This document shows, in pieces, positions 54,827 through 61,560 of a stretch of 61,560 nucleotides of DNA. Position numbers and translations under genes: made by a program. Below the pieces are notes generated by a model. The model searched no databases and was not told the DNA's origin. It saw nothing but the letters and a program-made list of their open reading frames with translations. The stretch comes from an uncultured Clostridia bacterium (GTDB lineage Bacteria; Bacillota; Clostridia; Christensenellales; Borkfalkiaceae), in the NCBI GenBank assembly GCA_944372575.1, contig CALVZS010000012.1, forward strand, positions 1 through 61,560, read 5' to 3'. Each line of letters begins with the position of its first letter. Positions within the stretch are counted from its first letter, which is position 1.

Positions 54827-55258
54827 ATGACGACGGAACAGATCATCCTCATTGTACTCGGAGCGGCACTCGCCGCGGCGGTCGCGACGCTCATCGTGAC
54901 TGTCTGCAAGTATCGCGCGCTGCGACGGCGGGAAAATGCACAGAGGACGCACGCGCAGGAGGTCATCGTCCGGGACGGGGAGCGCTACTCTGTCTCGCCC
55001 GAGATCGCCCGCGCGGGAGAGGTGAACGTCTCCCATGCGGAGGGGGATTTTGTATTGGCGGCGGGCAAGACGTACCGCGCCCGGAAGGGCGGCGAGCTGC
55101 TGCCCGGCACCTATACGGTGCTTGCCTCCAGCGATGCCGCGCATACGTTCAAATTGCGCGTGGGCGGGTTCGTGCGCAATTTTTCGCACGGGGATGTCCT
55201 CGTGCTCAAGGACGGCGAGGAGATCTGCGCGGTGGGAGGATCCGCCATTTTAAGGTAG
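54827..55258 (+). CDS. Small membrane-anchored protein of unknown function
   Basis: A 143-residue protein. One N-terminal helix (QIILIVLGAALAAAVATLIV) anchors a soluble domain that is rich in beta strands and Gly, ending HTFKLRVGGFVRNFSHGDVLVL. ATG 54827 is preferred because GGAGG lies just upstream. Family unknown. It shares a short divergent promoter region with the zinc-ribbon protein at 54191. Confidence 0.65.
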   Translation: MTTEQIILIVLGAALAAAVATLIVTVCKYRALRRRENAQRTHAQEVIVRDGERYSVSPEIARAGEVNVSHAEGDFVLAAGKTYRARKGGELLPGTYTVLASSDAAHTFKLRVGGFVRNFSHGDVLVLKDGEEICAVGGSAILR

Positions 55259-55263
55259 AACAT

Positions 55264-55332
55264 ATGTCCCGCGGGACATGCAGGGGTGACAGCGAATACA
55301 AGTGCGCCGGCGGGCATCTGCCCGCCGGCGCA
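55264..55332. terminator. Two palindromes between convergent genes
   Basis: A 16-bp perfect palindrome (55264-55279) and a 14-bp stem with a TC loop (55303-55316 with 55319-55332), followed by about 45 nt almost wholly A and T. It can end both the 54827 gene and the minus-strand oxidoreductase. Confidence 0.65.
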
Positions 55333-55376
55333 TATTATATTATAGATTATATTATAGTATAATGTATTATTATGTA

Positions 55377-56348
55377 TTATGGCGATGCAAACAGCATCCT
55401 GTGCAGCGCCAGCGTCTCTTCCCTGTCCGAAGAACGGCTGCGCCATTGCGCGGCATAGTCGGAAAAGAGGGCGCGGTACTGATGTGCGAGCCGTTCCTCT
55501 TTCGCATGGCGAAACAGGATGCGCCGCCGTCCGTCTGTCAGCAGTTCCGCCTGCTGCAGGCTGTGATTGAGCAGAAGGGAGGTTCGGGCGCCGTCAAAGA
55601 AAAGTTCCGTGGCCTTATAATTGCGCCCGTCGTCCCATGCGGTGCGGATCTCGAGCGTCACACCGTTTCCGGCATAGACCTTTTGCGCGCGCACGGTGCA
55701 GCCGACGATCTGTTCGGATGCGCTCTCGGTCTCGGCGAAGCCTGCTCTCAGGTCGGTAAGGCGCATGGCAACGCTCAGGGCGTTGATCCCGCTGTCCGCC
55801 CAGCTTCCGCCGAGGGCTTCCCTGCCCGCCCGGATGCGACCCTCGCATACATAGGGGTCGCAGAAGGTGCAGCGGATGCGCCGGAGGTTCTCCCAGCCGT
55901 ATTCGCGCGCGAGCCGGGCGCGGTTCTTTAAAAACCAGCCGATCTCCGCGCCGTATGCGGCATGGTACGCCGTGCGCAGCAGCACGCCCGTCTCCTCCGC
56001 CGTGCGGTACATCCGTTCGGCCTGCGCAAGGCAGAGGGCGGCGGGCTTTTCCAGCAGCACGTCCTTCCCCGCGCGCATACATACCTCTGCAACGCTCATA
56101 TGCCGTGCGGGAGGGGTGGAGATGAGCACGGCGTCCAGAGGGGCCTCGGCAAGCATCTGCACAAGGTCGTCGTAGAATGCGGGGGCGCGGCATACGCACG
56201 CCCTGCTCCCGTCGGTGTCGCACGCGGCGGACAGTTCGTAGAGCGCGGGGAGCGCGAGCAGCGCGTCCTGCTGGATGGGGGAGATGGCGCCCAGGCCCAC
56301 GATCCCCAGCCTAATTCTCAAACCAGCCGATGATGTACAGGTAGACAT
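55377..56348 (-). CDS. Gfo/Idh/MocA-family oxidoreductase
   Basis: A 323-residue NAD(P)-dependent oxidoreductase. The Rossmann start reads RLGIVGLGAIS, then VLISTPPARHM and the family LLEKPAAL motif, followed by an alpha/beta substrate domain. The substrate may be a sugar or inositol derivative but cannot be read. ATG 56348 lies within the end of the NTPase gene (38-bp overlap); TTG 56321 would shorten the overlap. The overlap implies co-expression with the STAND-type protein. Confidence 0.8.
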   Translation of the reverse strand: MSTCTSSAGLRIRLGIVGLGAISPIQQDALLALPALYELSAACDTDGSRACVCRAPAFYDDLVQMLAEAPLDAVLISTPPARHMSVAEVCMRAGKDVLLEKPAALCLAQAERMYRTAEETGVLLRTAYHAAYGAEIGWFLKNRARLAREYGWENLRRIRCTFCDPYVCEGRIRAGREALGGSWADSGINALSVAMRLTDLRAGFAETESASEQIVGCTVRAQKVYAGNGVTLEIRTAWDDGRNYKATELFFDGARTSLLLNHSLQQAELLTDGRRRILFRHAKEERLAHQYRALFSDYAAQWRSRSSDREETLALHRMLFASP

Positions 56349-58674
56349 TGAGTTCTTCGAGCAGGGCCTTCATTTCCAGGAAGTGCCGCCTGCTCTCCTC
56401 CTTCCCCTCGCAGTGACGGACATAGGCGAGCGCGGCAAGGGCAAACGCCCTGCCAGCGCGGTATCCCGTTTTCTCCGTTGCCGCGAGCGCCTTTTCGGCG
56501 GTCTCGTCCGCCCGGTCAAATTCGCGCAGCCGTGCATAGGCGACGGCCGCTGCGGCATGTGCCTTTCCCAGTTCGATATAGCTCTCGATCGGGCTGTTTT
56601 CTTTGACGGAGCGGCGGTACCACTGCAGCGCCTCCTTCGGCCGGTCACAGCAGAGCGTCTCCGTCATGTTGGTGTACAGCTTGCCGTTTGCGCTGTGAAG
56701 GCGGTAGTCTTTTGCAAAGCGCAGCGCCGAGGCGTAGATGCGCTCCGCCTGCTCGTTCATGCGGCGGAAGCGGTAGTTGTGCCCCTTCAGCCGCAGCAGC
56801 TCCAGCCGGTCGTCGACGGAGAGATCGGGCGCATCCAGCAGCGCCTGCGTCTGTGCAAGCGAGGCATCGAACTCTCCCTTCAGAAAGAGCAGATCGGCGT
56901 ACTTGATCGCGGTGAGGTGATAGATATGGGGGGAGATGGTGGGGCGGACGAGATCCATGTCGTCCAGCAGGGCGTGGTAGGCGGCAAGGCTCTCGTCATA
57001 GTGACCCATCAGGTGGCGCACATGGATGCAGAGGAAGCGGTAGAGGTAATACCATTCCCCCGCATCCGCCTTCGTCACGGGGTGGGTGCGGATAAAGGCG
57101 TCCGCCCGTGCGAGTTCCCTGCTGCGGCGCAGATAGATGATTTCGATGACGACGGCAAGGGTGCGCAGGAGGACGTTTTCGCTCTGCGTATATTTTTTCA
57201 GCAGGTCGTGCATCTCCAGCCAGTACCCCGCGCCGGCATAAAATTCCGAAAGGCGGAAAACCTGCCCGTACAGCTGCGCAAGGCAGGCGGGATGCGCGAT
57301 GAGCGTATCGAGCGCGGAGGCGAAATAGGGGAATACGGCCGCGCCCTTTTCCGAGGCGATGCAGGCGAAGATGTCCTCCAAAATGGCGGTCTTCTGTTCG
57401 TCCGGCATTCGCTCCAGCAGATGGTTGCGCACGCTCTCGTCCACCTTGTACAGCGAGCGCTTTTCATTGAGGGGGAGGATGATGGACTTGTCCAGCAGGA
57501 TATTCAGTTCGTCCGTGCTGTAATCCAGGTGCTGCATGGCGAGCAGCCGCTGGGCAAAGCGCGGCTCGAATACGCGCGGGACGCAGATGACGCGCACGGC
57601 ATAGCTGTCCTTGTCGGAGAGGTGGCGCATATAGCGGTCTGTGATCATTGTCTTTCCGTCCAATGCGTCTGCATCGAAGCGTTCGCCCCTGTTTTTTGCC
57701 GACTCATACAGGTCGACGCACATATCAAGGTAGAGGGGAACGCCTGCCGCATGGGCCGCAATGCTTTTGGCGATGTCCGGCTCGGTGACGGGTACCCTTT
57801 CCAGGAACCACAGGCTGTCCTCTGCGGACAGATCGTTCAGCCGGTGCGCGTTGAGAAATTCCCCCCAGTCCGGATCCTGCCTGTCCCAGCGCAGGCGGTC
57901 GCGCGAGGCGATGACGATGCGCACGTTTTCGCTTGCCAGGAAGAGCTCTTTGAGCCATTCCTCGGGATCGGCGGAGGGCGTGCCGCCCACCGTCCTGTTC
58001 AGCATACTCTCGTAGGAATCGAGAAAGATGACGTGATATTTTTTCTTCTCGGCGGAGTTGGCAATGCACAGCCCCAGATAATAGGGCAGGCGTTCAAACA
58101 GCTCAAATTCGGTCAGGGTGGCGATCTCGGCGATCTCCTCGCGGTATTTGGTTCGGATGCGCGCATCTTTGATAAAGGAGATGCACTTGTCAAGGATTGA
58201 TACGGGGATGCTGGCGGAGGCTGTGGCGATGGAGATGACTTCGTTCAGGATGCCCATCACCGTCATGGAGAGATTGTGGTTGCGGTTCCTGATCTCTTCC
58301 ACGCTCATCCGCGCCTTTGCATAGTACTGCATGACGGCGTAGTCGAACAGCCCGCAGTCCCCCTGAATGCCGCTGCGGATGGCCGTCAGGATGTTGACGG
58401 GGTTTCCATATTCAAAGGCGTCGAGGCTGACGAATACGTTATAGACGGTTTTCTCTCTGATCTGCGCATACACCTCCGGCGAGCCCGCGATGATCTTTTT
58501 GAGCAACGTCGTCTTTCCGATGCCGCCCTTCCCGTAATAGTTGATGATCTCCTTCGGCCTGTCGGCCAGTGAGAGCATACTCCTGCGGAACACCTCGCGC
58601 GGTTCCGTCCGGTCGGTGAACAGTTTCTGCGCTTTGAACGAATCGTTTTTCTTGCTGAATTTGCTCTGAAGCAT
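56311..58674 (-). CDS. STAND-type P-loop NTPase with C-terminal helical repeats
   Basis: A 787-residue protein. The NTPase core has Walker A GKGGIGKTT (48-56), Walker B VIFLDSYE (215-222) and the sensor VIASRDRLRW (about 254-263), as in NB-ARC/AP-ATPase-like STAND proteins. Residues about 450-787 look like TPR repeats (alanine and leucine-rich helix pairs with A-Y/E-L patterns). No N-terminal effector domain is present; only about 40 residues precede Walker A. STAND proteins serve in regulation (MalT-like) or phage defence (Avs-like). With no helix-turn-helix or nuclease visible, neither is assured. It overlaps a Gfo/Idh oxidoreductase. Confidence 0.75.
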   Translation of the reverse strand: MLQSKFSKKNDSFKAQKLFTDRTEPREVFRRSMLSLADRPKEIINYYGKGGIGKTTLLKKIIAGSPEVYAQIREKTVYNVFVSLDAFEYGNPVNILTAIRSGIQGDCGLFDYAVMQYYAKARMSVEEIRNRNHNLSMTVMGILNEVISIATASASIPVSILDKCISFIKDARIRTKYREEIAEIATLTEFELFERLPYYLGLCIANSAEKKKYHVIFLDSYESMLNRTVGGTPSADPEEWLKELFLASENVRIVIASRDRLRWDRQDPDWGEFLNAHRLNDLSAEDSLWFLERVPVTEPDIAKSIAAHAAGVPLYLDMCVDLYESAKNRGERFDADALDGKTMITDRYMRHLSDKDSYAVRVICVPRVFEPRFAQRLLAMQHLDYSTDELNILLDKSIILPLNEKRSLYKVDESVRNHLLERMPDEQKTAILEDIFACIASEKGAAVFPYFASALDTLIAHPACLAQLYGQVFRLSEFYAGAGYWLEMHDLLKKYTQSENVLLRTLAVVIEIIYLRRSRELARADAFIRTHPVTKADAGEWYYLYRFLCIHVRHLMGHYDESLAAYHALLDDMDLVRPTISPHIYHLTAIKYADLLFLKGEFDASLAQTQALLDAPDLSVDDRLELLRLKGHNYRFRRMNEQAERIYASALRFAKDYRLHSANGKLYTNMTETLCCDRPKEALQWYRRSVKENSPIESYIELGKAHAAAAVAYARLREFDRADETAEKALAATEKTGYRAGRAFALAALAYVRHCEGKEESRRHFLEMKALLEELNVYLYIIGWFEN

Positions 58675-58712
58675 TTTTTGCCCCCGGAATCCTGTGTGAC
58701 GTTTTCTTATTT

Positions 58713-58741
58713 ATTATAGAATAAAAGGCTGCGATTTGCAA
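58713..58741 (-). promoter_or_regulatory. Promoter of the STAND NTPase gene
   Basis: On the minus strand TTGCAA (58741-58736), 17 bp and perfect TATAAT (58718-58713), 38 bp before the ATG. Confidence 0.7.
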
Positions 58742-58841
58742 CCGTTTGCCGTTTTTTCGTACAGAATATTTGCAATTTTTTGTCTGCGGGCGCGTGCGTA
58801 AAAATTTCACGGCGGATTTATGCAAAGCCGCACGAATTTCT

Positions 58842-58870
58842 TTGACAAGCGCGCAAAAAAATGGTAAGAT
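58842..58870 (+). promoter_or_regulatory. Promoter of rpsO
   Basis: TTGACA (58842-58847), 17 bp and TAAGAT (58865-58870). The roughly 80-nt leader to 58955 contains GC-rich pairing segments and could hold an S15-binding autoregulatory structure, but I cannot show it. Confidence 0.65.
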
Positions 58871-58954
58871 AGGTTCTGACGTACGCGAGGAGGACGGCTC
58901 TCCACCTTCCGCTTGGCGTGCGCGGCAAAATATTCCATAGGAGGATAAACGCAA

Positions 58955-59209
58955 ATGGAAAAGCAGGAGATCATCGCAAAGTTCGCTTCCCACGAGGGGG
59001 ACACCGGTTCGCCCGAAGTTCAGATCGCGCTCCTCACCGAGCGCATCAACCACCTCAACGAGCATCTCAAGGAGCACAAGCATGACAACCACTCCCGCCG
59101 CGGTCTTCTCAAGATGGTCGGCCGTCGCAGAGGGCTTCTTGACTATCTCAAGGCGAAGGACATCGAGCGCTACAGAGCGGTCATCGCGGCGCTGGATCTC
59201 AGAAAGTGA
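58955..59209 (+). CDS. rpsO: 30S ribosomal protein S15
   Basis: An 84-residue S15, close to the usual 88-89 residues. It binds the three-way junction of 16S rRNA helices 20-22. Conserved parts are [20 protein letters not shown] and [19 protein letters not shown], followed by [15 protein letters not shown] precedes the ATG. It is followed by a terminator and then pnp, the common rpsO-pnp order. Confidence 0.97.
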   Translation: MEKQEIIAKFASHEGDTGSPEVQIALLTERINHLNEHLKEHKHDNHSRRGLLKMVGRRRGLLDYLKAKDIERYRAVIAALDLRK

Positions 59210-59222
59210 GGCTTTGAAAAAG

Positions 59223-59248
59223 GAGCGGCTTTTTGCCGCTCTTTTTTT
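59223..59248 (+). terminator. Terminator of rpsO
   Basis: A 7-bp stem GAGCGGC/GCCGCTC with a T5 loop and a T7 run. Some read-through into pnp is likely. Confidence 0.85.
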
Positions 59249-59352
59249 GGGACTGCGCGCAGAGATGTGCGGCACAGCCCATATCGTTTCCGCGCCGTCG
59301 GGGTGCGGAGACCAAGAACGAAAGGCGTTAAAGATAAGGAGATAGAAAACAC

Positions 59353-61443
59353 ATGAACTACCAGGAATTCAGAATGAACGTGGGCGGCCGCGAGGTCGTC
59401 ATCGAGACCGGAAAGTACACCGAGCAGGCAAACGGCTCCTGCGTGGTGCGCTGCGGCGAGACCGCCGTCATGGTGACGGTGTGTATGTCCAAGACCCCGC
59501 GTGAGGGCATCGATTTCTTCCCCCTGCAGGTGGACTATGAAGAGAAGATGTATGCCGTGGGCAAGATCCCCGGCAGCTTCAAGCGCAGGGAGGGCAGGGC
59601 GTCCGACAAGGCCATCCTCACCGCCCGCCTCATCGACAGGCCTCTGCGCCCCCTCTTTCCAAAGGGACTGTTCAACGACGTCGTGGTCGTCGCCACGGCG
59701 CTCTCCGTTGAACCGGACGTGAGCCCCGAGCCTCTCGCCATGATCGGCTCCTCCGTCGCGCTCTCCATCTCCGATATTCCTTGGGGCGGCCCCACGGGTT
59801 CGGTGGTCGTCGGCCTCGTGGACGGTGAGTACGTCATCAATCCCGATGCCGAGCAGCGCGCAAAGAGCACCATCCACCTCAACCTCGCCGGCATGAAGGA
59901 CGCCATCCTCATGATCGAGGCGGGCGCGGACGAAGTGTCCAACGACGAGATGGTGGGCGCCATCATGTTCGGCCAGCAGGAGATCTCCAAGATCTGCAAG
60001 TATATCGAGGAGATCATCGTCCCCGCCGTGGGCAAGCCCAAGCAGCAGATCGAGCTCTACCACATTCCCGAGGAGCTGGACGCTGCCGTGCGCGCATATG
60101 CTTCCGGAAAGATCGACTGGGCGCTCGATACCTTTGACCGCCAGGAGCGCGAGGCGCGCCAGGATGAGGCGGAGAAGGAGATCTTGGAGCATTTTGCCGA
60201 GATCTATCCCGACAACGCCCGCGAGATCAAGGATTCCGTCTACTACCTGACCAAGGAGAAGGTGCGCGCCAAGATCTTTGACAAGGGCATCCGCCCGGAC
60301 GGCAGAGGCCTCAAGGACGTGCGTCCCATCTGGTGCGAACGGCACGTCCTGCCCCGCGTACACGGCTCCGCCGTGTTCACCCGCGGCCAGACGCAGACGC
60401 TCGCCACCTGCACGCTGGGGATGCTGAGCGACGCGCAGAAGCTCGAAGGCCTGGACGACGAAACGAGCAAGCGCTATATGCACCAGTACAACTTCCCCGG
60501 CTACTGCACGGGGGAGGCGAAGGCGATCCGCGGTGCGGGCCGGCGCGAGATCGGCCACGGCGCCCTTGCGGAGCGCGCGCTCATCCCTGTTCTTCCCTCG
60601 GTGGAGGAATTCCCCTACGCCATCCGCGTGGTCAACGACATCCTCTCCTCCAACGGCTCCTCGTCCATGGCGTCCGTGTGCGGCTCCACCATGGCGCTCA
60701 TGGATGCGGGCGTTCCCATCAAGGCACCCGTTGCGGGCGTCGCCATGGGGCTCATCAAGAACCAGGAGACGGGCGAGTTCCGCGTGATGACGGACATTCA
60801 GGGGCTGGAGGACTTCCTCGGCGATATGGACTTCAAGGTGGCAGGGACGCAGAAGGGCATCACCGCCATTCAGATGGACATCAAGATCAAGGGCATCTCC
60901 GAGGAGATCATGCACACCGCCATCGAGCAGGCGAACGAGGGCAGGACGTTCATCCTCTCCAAGATGCTTGCCTGCGTGCCGGAGGTCTCGCCCGAGCTCT
61001 CCAAGTACGCGCCCCGCATCATCTCCTTCCATATCGATCCCGAGAAGATCGGCGACGTGGTGGGCAAGCAGGGCAAGGTCATCAACTCCATCATTGCCGA
61101 GACGGGTACCAAGATCGACATCGAGGACGACGGCACCGTCTGCATCGCCTCCTTCGGCGATTCGGAGGCGGCGCTCCGCGCCAAGGCGATCGTCGAGAGC
61201 ATCGTGCGCGATCCCGAGGTGGGCGATATGTTCATCGGCCGCGTCGTGCGCATCCTCTCCACGATGGGCGCGTTTGTCGAGTTTGCCCCCGGCAAGGACG
61301 GCATGATCCATATCTCCAAGATGGCGGATCACCGCATCGAGAAGGTGGAGGACGTCCTCTCCGTCGGCGACGTGGTCAAGGTCAAGATCATCAAGATCGG
61401 CGAAAAGGGCATCGACTTCAAGCTGCTCGAAAAAATGGCATAA
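59353..61443 (+). CDS. pnp: Polyribonucleotide nucleotidyltransferase
   Basis: A 696-residue PNPase that degrades RNA phosphorolytically from the 3' end. Two RNase-PH domains are seen (RPLRPLFPKG in the first; GRGLKDVRPIWCE and MASVCGSTMALMDAGVPIKA in the second). KH (VVGKQGKVINSIIAETG) and S1 (GDMFIGRVVRILSTMGAFVE) domains follow. AAGGAG lies before the ATG. The length is normal for the family. Confidence 0.97.
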   Translation: MNYQEFRMNVGGREVVIETGKYTEQANGSCVVRCGETAVMVTVCMSKTPREGIDFFPLQVDYEEKMYAVGKIPGSFKRREGRASDKAILTARLIDRPLRPLFPKGLFNDVVVVATALSVEPDVSPEPLAMIGSSVALSISDIPWGGPTGSVVVGLVDGEYVINPDAEQRAKSTIHLNLAGMKDAILMIEAGADEVSNDEMVGAIMFGQQEISKICKYIEEIIVPAVGKPKQQIELYHIPEELDAAVRAYASGKIDWALDTFDRQEREARQDEAEKEILEHFAEIYPDNAREIKDSVYYLTKEKVRAKIFDKGIRPDGRGLKDVRPIWCERHVLPRVHGSAVFTRGQTQTLATCTLGMLSDAQKLEGLDDETSKRYMHQYNFPGYCTGEAKAIRGAGRREIGHGALAERALIPVLPSVEEFPYAIRVVNDILSSNGSSSMASVCGSTMALMDAGVPIKAPVAGVAMGLIKNQETGEFRVMTDIQGLEDFLGDMDFKVAGTQKGITAIQMDIKIKGISEEIMHTAIEQANEGRTFILSKMLACVPEVSPELSKYAPRIISFHIDPEKIGDVVGKQGKVINSIIAETGTKIDIEDDGTVCIASFGDSEAALRAKAIVESIVRDPEVGDMFIGRVVRILSTMGAFVEFAPGKDGMIHISKMADHRIEKVEDVLSVGDVVKVKIIKIGEKGIDFKLLEKMA

Positions 61444-61455
61444 AAATGCGGTTGC

Positions 61456-61485
61456 AGGGCCTCCCTTCTGGGAGGCCCTTTTTTT
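61456..61485 (+). terminator. Terminator of pnp
   Basis: A 10-bp stem (61456-61465 with 61470-61479) with a TTCT loop and a T7 run. Confidence 0.9.
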
Positions 61486-61494
61486 GTATAAGAA

Positions 61495-61517
61495 AACCCG
61501 CGGAAAGTCCGCGGGTT
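61495..61517. terminator. Second hairpin after pnp
   Basis: A 10-bp stem (61495-61504 with 61508-61517) with an AAG loop. The A-rich upstream side would give a weak U tract on the minus strand. Confidence 0.5.
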
Positions 61518-61534
61518 CAAGAGAGGCTTTGCCG

Positions 61535-61560
61535 ATGAACAAAAAACGAGCAAAAGAAAA
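61535..61560 (+). CDS. Possible start of a gene cut by the right edge
   Basis: An ATG at 61535 begins MNKKRAKE, with GAGAGG about 8 bp upstream, and stays open to the window end. Only eight codons are visible, so this is a weak call. Confidence 0.25.

Noticed and set aside
59170..61542. A 790-codon minus-strand frame opposite rpsO-pnp
   Set aside because: It is opposite the most conserved genes in the window. No ribosome site or recognisable domain.

Overview
The window reads as chromosome of a fairly GC-rich, Gram-positive-type anaerobe of class Clostridia (Firmicutes). Supporting signs are lipoprotein signals, TTGACA/TATAAT promoters with 17-18 bp spacers, strong AGGAGG ribosome sites, the six-cysteine peptide scfA with its radical-SAM maturase scfB, a TIGR04086 membrane protein next to yajC, and hemZ. 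A Christensenellales-like lineage is a guess only. No tRNA, rRNA or CRISPR array was seen.

Layout. (1) 1-4.2 kb is a decayed zone: an integrase remnant, small mobile-element-type genes, a surface protein without its 5' end, an AraC regulator lacking its middle, and a GH36 alpha-galactosidase lacking its catalytic barrel. (2) 4.3-20.2 kb is an intact glycan-use region: an anchored glycerophosphodiesterase and an SGNH esterase, a divergent AraC regulator, then a run of a LamG-type surface protein, ABC solute-binding lipoprotein, beta-helix lipoprotein, two permeases, GH36 and GH43. No transporter ATPase is encoded, so a shared one elsewhere is likely. The run ends in a terminator that carries a 46-bp IS-like palindrome in its loop. 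(3) 20.2-21.7 kb is a second scar: truncated AraC and flavodoxin genes flank about 0.8 kb of low-GC foreign fragments. (4) 21.7-34.7 kb is mostly minus strand: a zinc phospholipase-like protein, yggS, leuCDB with a divergent LysR gene, an ECF sigma/anti-sigma pair (plus strand), ilvB-ilvN-ilvD and argH.

(5) 34.7-53.6 kb is plus-strand housekeeping: ruvC, a lipoprotein metallopeptidase, ruvA, ruvB, a GNAT gene, queA, tgt, yajC, a TIGR04086 gene, scfA, scfB, divergent secD and secF, recJ, a RelA/SpoT synthetase, an MBL hydrolase and hemZ. (6) 53.6-58.7 kb is accessory: a DMP19-like protein, two divergent small membrane proteins, and a STAND-type NTPase overlapping a Gfo/Idh oxidoreductase. (7) 58.8-61.5 kb holds rpsO and pnp.

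Best leads for something undescribed are the glycan operon with its possible phase-variable poly-G promoter and shared Cys-Gly C-terminal tails, the STAND NTPase/oxidoreductase pair, the metallopeptidase inside the ruv operon, the SecD lacking its usual membrane aspartate, and the repeated pattern of genes that kept their ends but lost their middles.
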